Positions 9,983 through 18,745 are shown, counted from the first letter of the stretch. The stretch: DNA of 20,000 nt from Symbiodinium natans (GCA_905221605.1 CAJNDS010001269.1:357501-377500), one strand, 5' to 3'. Made by a program: numbers and translations. Notes: generated from the letters alone by a model not told the origin.

Positions 9983-11021
9983 GGCATTTTGTAAGTGCAC
10001 ATTCCGGTGTTTCTGCGGGTTCGTGAGATGAATGGTTGAGGTTGACGTGCAGATTCGGGTGTGGCAGAAGGAGGGGAGCTTCTAGCCCCCAGCACAGCAC
10101 CTGCAAATCTTAAACTTTCAAAGCCTCTGCCTCTGCCTGTGATCTCCACAACCTCAACCGTATGCACGCGACCTAGCATTCCGAAGCCCTTGACTCGCCC
10201 GACTGAATGACAGAGATGATACATACCAGGATGGGGTATGGGGCCTTGCAATCTCCATACTCAACCCTACAAAGGGGGCCTTCTTACCGGGTTACAGGGT
10301 ATGATAGCCCATCCTGGTAGCCCAAGCGGTGACCCCAATACCACGACCCTCAGCCATTTGCCTGATGCACCCAAAGAGATTCCAGTGGATACATCGCATT
10401 GCTGGCCTCGGCGGCTGTGGCGAGGGGCGGTTTCTCACGGATACCTTTTCACACGACTTAACCTTGGAGGTGGCATCGGGACACGCCAGCGCGCAGCACT
10501 AGACGCTTTTCTGTTTCCTAAACCCTAAACCCCAAAAAGCGAACCCACGCCAGAGGAACAGGACACGCCTGATGACATTGGGATGGAAAATGGTGGGTTT
10601 GATTCTTCCGCAAAACCCTGCGGCAAAAGGCCTATGTAAATCCAAGAGGAACCAACTTTCCTCTTTAGATAAAGTCGGCACAGCTCATGTCAACCTTGCC
10701 TGGGGCCGTTATCAATTCCATTCCAACAATCTACCTACCAGTGGGCTAAGAAAGAGCAAAAACCCAGCAATTGAAAGCCATCTCAACCGACTGTTCTGAC
10801 AACTCTTGGCGTAACTTTGAAGAAGTCATAAAAAGTCCATACTCACAGAGCCTTGGTGGCTATAGGGTGTATAGGGTGCGTAGGGCTTCTAGGGTTTACA
10901 CAGCTGTCTCGGGCTGAAGTGGCCCTGCCCTCCTGATACATCCAACCCCCCAAATCTCGAGAATCTCGAGGTCGCAAGCGCTGGAACCCACCGCGCTGCC
11001 AGAGACTCCCAATTTGCATTG
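9983..11021. other. unique noncoding sequence with a foldback
   Basis: No gene recognised. An inverted pair of 12 bases (TACCAGGATGGG) lies at 10224-10235 and 10308-10319. Short telomeric words lie at 10518-10535 and 10861-10898. Both strands are open in places (plus 10238-10528 and 10572-10799) without recognisable products. Confidence 0.45.
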
Positions 11022-11097
11022 CCCTAAACCCTAAACCCGAAACCCTAAACCCTAAAAACCCTACACACCAAACCCGATAAACCGTAAGCCCTAAACA
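11022..11097 (-). repeat. CCCTAAA tract
   Basis: About ten C-strand units, degenerate toward the right. Confidence 0.9.
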
Positions 11098-11308
11098 CTC
11101 CAAAGCCATCCTCCAGCCCGAACCCCTGAACCTGTGGTCACAAACCCCACAACTGCTTACCCTGCTGATTCTCTAGACCCAAAACCCTAAACCCTAAGGC
11201 TCCTAAAGGTTTTGGATGCACCCCAGGCAGGAAATCGTGTGGTTAAGGGTTCCAGTAGCAGCTGAAAGACTTCCGCAACACTGCAAATGGCAACCAACCC
11301 TCCCATCA

Positions 11309-11391
11309 CTAAACCCCCTAAACCCTAAACCCTAAACCCTACACCCTAAACCCTAAACCCTAAACCCCGTAAACCCTTTAAACCCTTTAAG
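11309..11391 (-). repeat. CCCTAAA tract
   Basis: About eleven C-strand units, ending in CCCTTTAAA-type variants. Confidence 0.93.
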
Positions 11392-11470
11392 CCCCCCTCC
11401 CTGGGGCCAAGGCCAGAATCTCCGCATGGCTCAGGTTCCAGGTGATGGCGGCAGCCTTGTGCGCCTCATA

Positions 11471-11694
11471 CTTGAAGGTTCAGATGTAAGTAGGGCTTTT
11501 AAGTGCCCTTGTAGGGTTTAGGGTTTAGGGTTTAGGGTTTAGGGTTTAGGGTTTAGGGTTTAGGGTTTAGGGTTTAGGGTTTAGGGTTTAGGGTTTTGGG
11601 TTTAGGGTTTAGGGCTTAGGGTTTAGGGTTTAGTTAGGTTTAGGGTTGCTTGAAGGTTCATGGGTAGCTGTAAGTATGGCTATAAGTACCCTGA
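11471..11694 (+). repeat. MITE-related direct repeats flanking a telomeric array
   Basis: 11471-11510 and 11649-11694 align as direct copies: CTTGAAGGTTCA, TGTAAGTA.GGCT, AAGT.CCCT. They resemble the end of the 6234-6367 element. The TTTAGGG array lies exactly between them. Confidence 0.65.
11512..11647 (+). repeat. longest uniform TTTAGGG array
   Basis: About nineteen G-strand heptamers, most of them perfect, with rare TTTTGGG and CTTAGGG variants near the right end. Confidence 0.97.
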
Positions 11695-11700
11695 ATAGGA

Positions 11701-11735
<35 letters not shown>
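11701..11735. repeat. (TA)n microsatellite
   Basis: About 35 bases of alternating TA. Confidence 0.95.
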
Positions 11736-11740
<5 letters not shown>

Positions 11741-12190
11741 TATTTAAGCAGTAATAGTTGTAGCTACCCTACTTAGAAACCCCAGTTACAACTACAGTAG
11801 AAAGTCTTACGGCTGAAGGCAAGGGCTTCTTTAACTGGGCCCTCCCTGGGATTTAAACACACTGTAAGCCCAATAAACCCTGTAAGCCCCAGAACTAACC
11901 CAAGACCGAAACACATAATAACAATATGCGGCTGTGCCGCTGTGCCAGCGTACCCACAGAAATGTGTACTACAACGAGGACACAGCACAAGCGTCATGCA
12001 GCAGCCCGACCTACCCGAACCCCGAATCCCGTAGTTAGTCAAGCAGTTAAGCACGCGCCTAGACGGGAGTGCGACTCTGACGAAGCCCGGCTATGCTGCT
12101 AACGTTCGAAACTGTTGAGCTGCAACCGCTATGGCAGAAAACAAAAAAAGCACCGACCCTCAGTTTTAGACCCATTGCAAAGCCCACGGA
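11736..12190. other. unique noncoding sequence
   Basis: No gene recognised. Sequences fitting internal pol III A and B boxes occur at 12036-12046 and 12104-12112, but no cloverleaf can be drawn. Confidence 0.45.
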
Positions 12191-12247
12191 AGCCCTAAAG
12201 CCTAAAGCCTAACGCCTAACGCCTAAAGCCTAAAGCCTAAAGCCTAT
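12191..12247 (-). repeat. (TTTAGGC)n variant telomeric array
   Basis: Eight C-strand heptamers, nearly all GCCTAAA or GCCTAAC. The variant base is fixed across the array, so it grew by duplication of an already altered unit. Confidence 0.93.
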
Positions 12248-12333
12248 GAAACCCTCAAGAAACAAGCAACAAATTGTGCAAGCCGAGCTTCTTCAGGCGC
12301 GAAGAAGGACTCCAGGGTCTCTCCAAGCCTCTT

Positions 12334-12607
12334 GGGGTTTAGGGGCTTAGGGGCTTAGGGGTTTAGGGGTGTAGGGGTTTGGGGGTTTAGGGGTTTAGGG
12401 GTTTAGGGGTTTAGGGGTTTAGGGGTTTAGGGGTTTAGGGGTTTAGGGGTTTGGGGGTTTAGGGGTTTAGGGGTTTAGGGGTTTAGGGGTTTAGGGGTTT
12501 GGGGGTGTAGGGGCTTAGGGGTTTAGGGGTGTAGGGGTTTGGGGGTTTGGGGGTTTAGGGGTTTAGGGGTTTAGGGGCTTAGGGTTTAGGGGTTTCGGGG
12601 CTTAGGG
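12334..12607 (+). repeat. (TTTAGGGG)n octamer array
   Basis: About 34 eight-base units, mostly TTTAGGGG with CTTAGGGG, TGTAGGGG and TTTGGGGG variants. The 38-base block at 12351-12388 recurs exactly at 12511-12548, an offset of 160 bases or 20 units. Two heptamers reappear only at the right edge. It is the longest telomere-like array in the window and very G-rich. Confidence 0.97.
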
Positions 12608-13201
12608 TATGAGGGAGGGGAGAGAGGGGGCTGGGGACACCCCAAATCAGTGGAAGAATTTGTGTTGGACCCGGGGAGCGAGTGGAGTCCACGTTAGAAA
12701 GACAGGCCTCGTGGGGATTAAGTAGAAAGGGCCCTCGATTGGGCTGTGAAATATAGGGACGGATGACCCAAGTTCTCCTATAACTTGGGTCAGCAGTCCC
12801 TACCGACGTCTTGGTCTAGTAGGGGGAGCCCCCGCCCCGTTGTAACCCCCAAAGCTACACCTCCCCGTAATTTCAACACCCCAAACCGGTCCTCTGCAAG
12901 GGGACATTCGATGCCTCTTGACCTGACAGTACCTAAGCCCAAAAATGTGTAGGGATGTACCAGTGGGACTTAGGGGGTCGTCCTCTGTCGGCCAAAGCCC
13001 CAGATAGCTCTCACATAGCCAAGCTGGGGTTCACACCCAACCCGCCCCAGACTCCTGAACTAAGGACGGCAGCTTCAACGACATAGGGTCAATTTTGTGT
13101 AGGTATGAGGGTCCCTTTGGGGGGATGCTGTTGGACGGTGCCGTACTACATATAGGGGCCATCAAAAGGGAACCTAGTTTAGGGAGCTACCCATGTGCTC
13201 C
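12608..13201. other. unique noncoding sequence with a hairpin
   Basis: No gene recognised. Contains the foldback at 12754-12802. Confidence 0.5.
12754..12802. repeat. 49-bp foldback bounded by TA
   Basis: TAGGGAC at 12754-12760 pairs with GTCCCTA at 12796-12802. TGACCCAAGTT at 12764-12774 pairs perfectly with AACTTGGGTCA at 12782-12792 around a 7-base loop. The terminal TA on each side could be a target duplication of a tiny mariner-type remnant, or the whole may be a structured RNA hairpin. Confidence 0.8.
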
Positions 13202-13263
13202 CCCAAACCCTAAGCCCTAAACCCCAAACCCCAAACCCTAAACCCTACACCCTAAACCCTAAA
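13202..13263 (-). repeat. CCCTAAA tract
   Basis: About nine C-strand units. Confidence 0.93.
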
Positions 13264-13384
13264 TGGTTGCAAGGGGCCCCGCCACCCCCAAGGACCAGGC
13301 CTGGGAGGCCGAAGTGTCGTCGGGTGTGGCCAGTAAACGAAGCTCCGGCGTGTGGCAGTTGAGGCCTAAGCGTCGGCTCTGCTG

Positions 13385-13447
13385 GGGTTTAGGATCTATA
13401 GGGTTTAGGGGGTTTAGGGTTTAGGGTTTAGGGTTTCGGGTTTAGGA
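13385..13447 (+). repeat. TTTAGGG tract
   Basis: About eight G-strand units, 120 bases after the opposite-polarity tract. Confidence 0.92.
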
Positions 13448-14101
13448 GGCGGTGTTTGGGACGAGGGGGTTGGTGGTGTCAAAGACTAAGACTAAGACCA
13501 CACTGTCACTTTGACATGCGATGTGGCCAGCTTCGATCACTAGTCCGAATAATTAAAGAGAACCTGCCCCATGAGCTCTTTTAACACCCTAAACATCCAT
13601 TTGGTCACTGCTCTAAGTTATGGTCCCTTTTGGGGTCCTTATTACAGAGTGAGTGGCCCCATTTAAGTACCCCTTCTATATACGAGAAAGAATACAATAC
13701 GGCCATTATGCCTCAAAGACACCGAAGAGGCCCTAAGCCAGTCAAGCTGCTGGCGCTGCAGCTGCACGAAGCGGCGCAAGCGCATTGATGGTCCGAAGCG
13801 CTGTCAAAGCTTTCATGGCGAGGGCCGTCTCCTGACACTCAGCATCACATGGGCCGCTATCTTTACAAGGGTCCCTGGGCGGAAGGGGCTTCTGGAGTTC
13901 CACCAGAAACTTTCTAGTTTTTGAAGAGGCCTGAAAAAGAGTGGGAAACGCTTAGCTAAGCTCTAAGATGCACAAGCCTGTAGACTTTTGCATGAGGACC
14001 CAGCCCGCCCCCGAAGGTTTCGGGCTCAGGGAACAAAACACCCTCCGCATCTCCGGAGGCCATTCACCCCTCATTCTTGGCGCGGGGTGGGAAAGGCCCC
14101 G
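13448..14101. other. mostly unique sequence around the possible exon at 13742-13930
   Basis: Apart from that open frame nothing is recognised. Confidence 0.45.
13742..13930 (-). CDS. possible terminal exon, unassigned
   Basis: An open frame of 62 codons ends in TGA and follows a good acceptor with a pyrimidine tract (CTCTTTTTCAG|GCC). The last half is Ala/Leu-rich and helical: CQETALAMKALTALRTINAL. The AECQET motif resembles the G-E-x-Q-E-T that begins the last helix of adaptor sigma subunits, and the strand is right for the AP-4 gene upstream. Against this, the exon linking ELDIM to this point was not found, the intron distance would be about 4.8 kb, and the first 30 residues do not fit sigma unless the exon starts later. 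It may be chance. Confidence 0.22.
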   Translation of the reverse strand, partial: ASSKTRKFLVELQKPLPPRDPCKDSGPCDAECQETALAMKALTALRTINALAPLRAAAAPAA

Positions 14102-14141
14102 AAACCCTAAACCCTAAACCCTAAACCCTAAACCCTAAACC
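14102..14141 (-). repeat. CCCTAAA tract, perfect
   Basis: Between five and six exact C-strand units. Confidence 0.95.
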
Positions 14142-14150
14142 ATAGTACTG

Positions 14151-14215
14151 TACCTAAAGAGGTTCCTTCGTAGTACCTTTCTGGTGTAAAGGAACTACAT
14201 TAGAGGCTTCAGGTA
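14151..14215. mobile_element. short foldback related to 8045-8158
   Basis: GGTTCCTTCGTAGTACCTTT and AAAGGAACTACATTAGAGGC form imperfect inverted arms. In reverse complement CTCTAATGTAGTTCCTTT matches the left arm at 8065-8082. It begins about ten bases after a telomeric tract. Confidence 0.5.
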
Positions 14216-14764
14216 AAATGCCGATTCCAAGCCCAAGCACTTCGCAGCAGAAGTCGATTTTTGATGAGCTGCACCGGTTCAGAATTGCATACTGGGTCGC
14301 ACATCCATCGCTTGCTCGACTGTCGGTGCTTAGCTTGGGATTGCGGTCTTAGTTATGGCTTGTAGGGCTTCGGGGATTTCAGGGTTCGTGGCTGTCCTGG
14401 CCAAGGCGACGGCGGAGGACGCGGAAAGCTGCCGGGGTCTCCAAGAAGCACGTATGCTGCAGCCGAAATGTTGCCCAATTTCCAGGCGGTTAACAAGATG
14501 AACAGCCCCACTTGGGATGTTCCCCTTATACTAAGGATTATAGTACCCCCCCCGCCCCCCCCACTTACGACGACCGTTCTGCTGACCTTGCTTGCAACTG
14601 CTCAACAATAAACCCTGCCTAGCTCGACAAATCCTAACCACTAAACCCTAAACCACCCAATCTCAACCCTCCCCTACAACCCCTGGTTGCTTTCCCATTC
14701 GCGCTGGTAGTTCAAGACGCTGGCTGAGTGAGCCTGTGGCCTTTACAACTGACATAGCTCTTGG
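14216..14764. other. unique sequence, no recognised gene
   Basis: Plus-strand 14218-14352 has an ATG-started frame of 44 codons (MPIPSPSTSQQK..) of unknown meaning; the minus strand is open too. A C-run interrupted by one G lies at 14548-14562. Confidence 0.4.
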
Positions 14765-14820
14765 GGTTTAATAGGCTTTACCTAGAGTTCAGGGTTCTGG
14801 ATTCCGGGTTTAGGGTTTGG
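14765..14820 (+). repeat. degenerate TTTAGGG tract
   Basis: A few G-strand words with many changes. Confidence 0.75.
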
Positions 14821-14873
14821 ACTAACCGTGTGCTTAAAAGCGAGGGCAAATCTGCCAATGACGAAGGTACACT

Positions 14874-14937
14874 GCCCTAAACCCTAAACCCTAAACCCTA
14901 AACCCTAAACCCTAAACCCTGAACCCGAAACCCTAAA
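14874..14937 (-). repeat. CCCTAAA tract
   Basis: About nine C-strand units, the first seven perfect. Confidence 0.95.
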
Positions 14938-15063
14938 GGGGAGAAGGGCTACTCCAGGTTGGGTTGTGGCGTTCAGGGTTCCAAGATCAACCCAATCCTG
15001 GTCTATTTTCGCTCATCCCTCGCAGATTCGAATGCAAAATGCGATTCTACGGCTTCTAGAGCA

Positions 15064-15128
15064 GGGTTTAGGGTTTAGGGTTTAGGGTTTGGGGTTTAGG
15101 GTTTAGGCTTTAGGGTTTATGGTTTAGG
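15064..15128 (+). repeat. TTTAGGG tract
   Basis: About nine G-strand units with minor variants. Confidence 0.94.
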
Positions 15129-15190
15129 AGCTTAATAGCACATAGGAATACTTAGAGGGTTGCCAAGGGAACCCCCTCTCTGCCACCAAG

Positions 15191-15410
15191 CTCCCTAAAC
15201 CCGAAAACCCGGGGGATGAACCTCCCGGGCCGGAAAAGAAGTAGGTTTTGGGCACCAAAACCGCCCAAACCCTGCACCCCCAAGCCCCTAAACCAGCAAT
15301 TCTAAAACCCTAAACCCGAAAACCCAAAACCCTGCAAATCCTAAAGCCCCTCGAGACCCTGTAAACTCTAATCGCCCTACAAACCCTGTAGCCCATACAA
15401 ACCCTATACC
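15191..15410 (-). repeat. scattered CCCTAAA words
   Basis: Many C-strand words (CCCGAAA, CCCTGCA, CCCTAAA) over 220 bases; an old, decayed tract or several small ones. Confidence 0.7.
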
Positions 15411-15515
15411 TAAATTAACCAGGAATCCATGACCAATGAGTCGCGATGGCCTTGTCGCCCGAGACGCTGGATCGTCGAGGTGGCTATGCGAAGCCTTGGA
15501 GAGCGATGGGGGATG

Positions 15516-15560
15516 CAGGGTTTATGGTTTATGGGTTCAGGGTTGAGGGGTGTAGGGGAC
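15516..15560 (+). repeat. degenerate TTTAGGG tract
   Basis: G-strand words such as GGGTTTATGG and GGGTTGAGGGG. Confidence 0.65.
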
Positions 15561-15669
15561 TTACGGAGGGGTCAAGGGTGCAGAGGTTGAGGAGTTGCAG
15601 GGTGTAGTGCTTTAAGGCTTTAGAGTTTCTGCGGCATTTAAGGTGTTTGAAAATGGGGCTTGTTCAGGC

Positions 15670-15713
15670 AAACCCTAAACCCTAAAACCTAAACCCTAAA
15701 CCTTGAACCCTAA
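15670..15713 (-). repeat. CCCTAAA tract
   Basis: About six C-strand units with indels. Confidence 0.9.
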
Positions 15714-15807
15714 GCATCTAGATAGCAGGTCATTAGAAGGTGAACTGATGGGAGCCAGGGGCCATGGAGTGGTAACCTTGGGCTCGATGCTTCGGGCTTC
15801 ATTCGGC

Positions 15808-15880
15808 CTTAGGGTTTAGGGTTTAGGGTTTAGGGTTTAGGGTTTAGGGTTTAGGGTTTAGGGTTTAGGGTTCAGGGCCT
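15808..15880 (+). repeat. TTTAGGG tract
   Basis: About ten G-strand units, nearly all perfect. Confidence 0.95.
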
Positions 15881-16084
15881 AGGGGTGGCCGAAGGCATCG
15901 CCTGACTGCAAGCCCGCTGTGCCCAAAGCGCCACCGGAGCCCCAATCCATGGAACTCTAAGCTACGCTAGCCCTTGAAACCCTCTGAACAATATATTCCT
16001 GCATATGACCCTCTTGAACCCCAAAAAAGAGTTATATATTTTCATTTTTTATAGTTATGTATTTATGTACTGTTCGTTTATACT

Positions 16085-16109
16085 CATATATATATATATA
16101 TATATATAT
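16085..16109. repeat. (AT)n microsatellite
   Basis: About 25 bases of alternating AT within an AT-rich patch at 16030-16130. Confidence 0.93.
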
Positions 16110-16163
16110 GTATTTACACATATAATGTCCCAAGGGCCTACTGTACCAAGAAGCTATGTTGCC

Positions 16164-16165
<2 letters not shown>

Positions 16166-16198
<33 letters not shown>
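16166..16198. repeat. C33 homopolymer
   Basis: Thirty-three consecutive C, the longest run in the window. G on the other strand can form G-quadruplex; C can form i-motif. The exact length may be affected by sequencing. Confidence 0.95.
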
Positions 16199-16199
<1 letters not shown>

Positions 16200-16259
16200 A
16201 CAAAGGATGTCCCCCCCGCATGCCCAGGCGAGGGCTTTCGGGCATGAGTCTTCGAGCAG

Positions 16260-16337
16260 TTTAGGGTTTAGGGTTTAGGGTTTAGGGTTTAGGGTTTGGG
16301 GTTTGGGGTTTCGGGTTTAGGGTTTCGGGTTTAGGGC
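16260..16337 (+). repeat. TTTAGGG tract
   Basis: About eleven G-strand units; the right half carries TTTGGGG and TTTCGGG variants. Confidence 0.94.
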
Positions 16338-17099
16338 TCAGATGCAGTTGATGAGCTCCCCACCTTCAGCCACCTTCGAGCCCCTCAAGCCCTTCAGCTT
16401 CCTGAGGTTCAGGTTTTTGGGGGCACAACTGGGCCAGATCCGGGCTTCGGGGTCCCAAATTTCCGGCAGTTTTCGGGAGAGCCATGGAAGCCTTCAAGCC
16501 TTTAGCCGCGACAATGAGTGACCCAACAACCCTAAAGCCCTAAACCCTAATAAAGCACCCTAGAAGGCACCTCAGGACGGTGCCGCTCTTTTGTGTGGAG
16601 AAGAGACTCGGCCTGGAACCCCTCACCTAAGACCCCCAAAACCCGGCAAAGCGACTGAAAACCCGTAAAACCCCTAAAGCTCCAAACCTAAACCCTAAAA
16701 CCGAAACCCTCAACCGTCATAGTGGGAGCTTTGGAGCGTGAAATGGGTCTCCGTCCCCAACTGTCTTGGGCGTGTGGTTTGGCACTGTAGGGGTTGGAAG
16801 GGGCTTATTGGGCTTATAGGGCTTCGAAGGCTTACAGGGGCTAAGGGCTTAGGATGTGGGGTGTTTAAGGGTCCACTCTAAACAAGAGTATTGAAGCCAT
16901 CTCGCATCTTGCTTGCAACAGCAGTTTGTTGCCAGACTCTGCGGTTCCCCCTATTTAATAAAAGGATACATGGTCAGTTCTCATGAGAGGGGCCCGCCTT
17001 ACAAAAAGGAGCACTTTTTAGAGAAGTGACCACATGTACCTGAACCTTCATGCTTTCCCAGGGTAGAAAGGCTACTCAAGCTCGTGACCAGCTGAAGGG
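16338..17099. other. mixed sequence with scattered CCCTAAA words
   Basis: C-strand words at 16530-16550 and 16616-16712. Both strands are open across 16340-16500, the minus strand ending ..NLNLRKLKGLRGS..NCI and a stop, but no family is recognised. Confidence 0.45.
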
Positions 17100-17229
17100 T
17101 TTTGGGATTTAGGATTTAGGGTTTAGGGCTTAGGGTTTAGGGTTAGGGTTTAGGGTTTAGGGTTTAGGGTTTAGGGTTTAGGGTTTAGGGCTTAGGGCTT
17201 AGGGTTTAGGGTTAGGGTTTGGGGTTTGG
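17100..17229 (+). repeat. TTTAGGG array with embedded TTAGGG hexamers
   Basis: About eighteen units. The block CTTAGGG-TTTAGGG-TTAGGG occurs at 17129 and again at 17198, 69 bases apart, so the array includes an internal duplication of ten units, one of them six bases long. Confidence 0.96.
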
Positions 17230-17660
17230 AGCCTCGGGCTCAAGGCACCCTGCTCGTCAACCGAAGCCCTGCCACATCATCCGCAGCAACCAGCGAACTA
17301 CCGCAACGCACGGCAGCCCCTGAGCCCTCAAGATTTAGGGTTGGGGTTTAGGGTTTATGGCTGATGAACATGCTCTGAGTCGATAAAGGCAAGGAAGCCC
17401 GAAACCCTAACCCCTGGACGCTACCTAAAGGAACCTTGTAATCCTCAAAAGGACACCAATTACATATTTATATCTATATATGAGACATATGTGCTCACCA
17501 ATGTTTTTAGGGAACCCTCAGTACACTCGAAAACAACAGAAGCATCAGCCCTGCTCCATATGGGGTTACTCCAGGTTTAACACTTGGGCTCTGGTGCACA
17601 GACTGCCTCCGAGTCTTGACGCCGGCACATCGCAGGAGACAGACATGGCTTCACACCCTC

Positions 17661-17708
17661 ACCCCCAAACCCTAAAGTTTGGGGTTTAGGGTTCCCTAAA
17701 CCCTAAAC
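17661..17708. repeat. telomeric triple-switch foldback
   Basis: Polarity changes twice within 48 bases: CCCCAAACCCTAAA, then GTTTGGGGTTTAGGG, then CCCTAAACCCTAAA, with no more than two bases between blocks. Either neighbouring pair can fold into a perfect or near-perfect hairpin. Confidence 0.92.
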
Positions 17709-17770
17709 AGAGGATTTCAGGGCTTAAGGTCTTTCTGGCTTGGAGTCTCTGGTCTCGAGTCAAGGCGGCC

Positions 17771-18527
17771 CCAAACCCTAAACCCTGAACCCTGACCGGA
17801 ACTCAACCCCAAAAAGTGTTCTTCAAACTTCGGGGGATGAGGGACTTGGCAGTGGTCTGCTGGAACCTCAGCCGAACTACTCCTAGGGGACTGCTCTACA
17901 GTAGGAATAGGAGTCAGGGTTTAGGGTTCAGGGTGAAGGGCTGAGCTTCAAGACCCGAACTAAACCATGCTCTCGGGTATCCCGCTCGGCCCATATGTAG
18001 AAGGACGCTCACCAGAAGACATTCGGCCCTTCGTTTGGGATCCTTGCCCAAAAAAAGCCACACCATTTCAATCGTACAGGGGCTGGGCTTCAGGTCCCTA
18101 AAGCCTCAGCGGTTGCGGTGTAGGACCTCCTCGACCCTAAGCCCTAAGCCCGAACCCGTGACGCTTGATTCGTGTCGACAAAGTGGCGCAAAACCTTACA
18201 AGGCCTGGTCCTTGCTTCCAAAGATCTTTTCAAGTAAGGGTTCCTGGAGCCCTGGCGCTAGACTCTGAAGTCCTAAACCCGAAATCTCAGACGAAGCAGT
18301 GTGTCATGTAAGGTTGAAGTTGGCAGCTTCAAACCAACCCTGAACCTTGGTAGCCCCGGAACCATATATCATAATGAGGGTACCCACTTTTATTGTGTTG
18401 GTTACTGTATAAGGGCACCTTGAACCAGAAAAAGCGAAAAGGGTACCGGCTACCAAGAAACCTCAACCTCCAATCCCACAAGGGTCTGCAAGAGACTTAC
18501 AGTCAATGGCAGCTAGGGGTTCCAGGG
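17771..18527. other. unique sequence with short telomeric words
   Basis: C-strand words at 17771-17793 and 18133-18155, G-strand at 17917-17935. Downstream of AP-4 sigma exon C on the minus strand. A minus-strand frame ending at about 18189 (EPLLEKIFGSKDQAL and stop) looks protein-like but is unassigned. Confidence 0.4.
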
Positions 18528-18646
18528 ATTTAGGGTTTAGGGTTTGGGTTTTAGGGTTTAGGACTCAAGAGGCAGCCTGTGAAAAACGGGAGTAGATAGG
18601 CTCGGGTTTAGGGTTTAGGGTTTGGGGTTTAGGGTTTAGGGCTTAG
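18528..18646 (+). repeat. two TTTAGGG tracts
   Basis: G-strand tracts at 18528-18563 and 18604-18646, just downstream of AP-4 sigma exon C as that gene is read. Confidence 0.92.
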
Positions 18647-18712
18647 CCTCCTCTGTCAAGGGCTTGAGGGTTTCTGCAGCCCTCCCCGCTCCCCCTGCGG
18701 CGGGGGGTGGAC

Positions 18713-18745
18713 ATGATGTCCAACTCGCAGACGTTCTCGAAGTAC
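18713..18745 (-). CDS. AP4S1: AP-4 sigma internal exon C (33 bases)
   Basis: Reads G-TAC-TTC-GAG-AAC... and encodes YFENVCELDI plus AT of the next methionine, the most conserved strand of sigma subunits (F.NVCELD[IL][IMV]F). The acceptor is GGTTGAG|G and the donor is AT|GTCCAC, so it leaves in phase 2 and the next exon should start with G followed by a phenylalanine codon. The intron sequence just upstream of the acceptor is a telomeric tract, not a polypyrimidine tract. Confidence 0.85.

Noticed and set aside
11400-11485. Minus-strand peptide KYEAHKAAAITWNLSHAEIL as the next AP-4 sigma exon
   Set aside because: It does not align with F..EKA...LEE without forcing, lacks an acceptor in the right phase, and begins within the MITE-related repeat.
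12029-12123. tRNA gene
   Set aside because: The acceptor and T stems do not pair around the A/B box words.
16005-16247. Frame with a putative membrane segment (ILIYIYIYIY)
   Set aside because: The hydrophobic stretch is the AT microsatellite and the proline run is C33.
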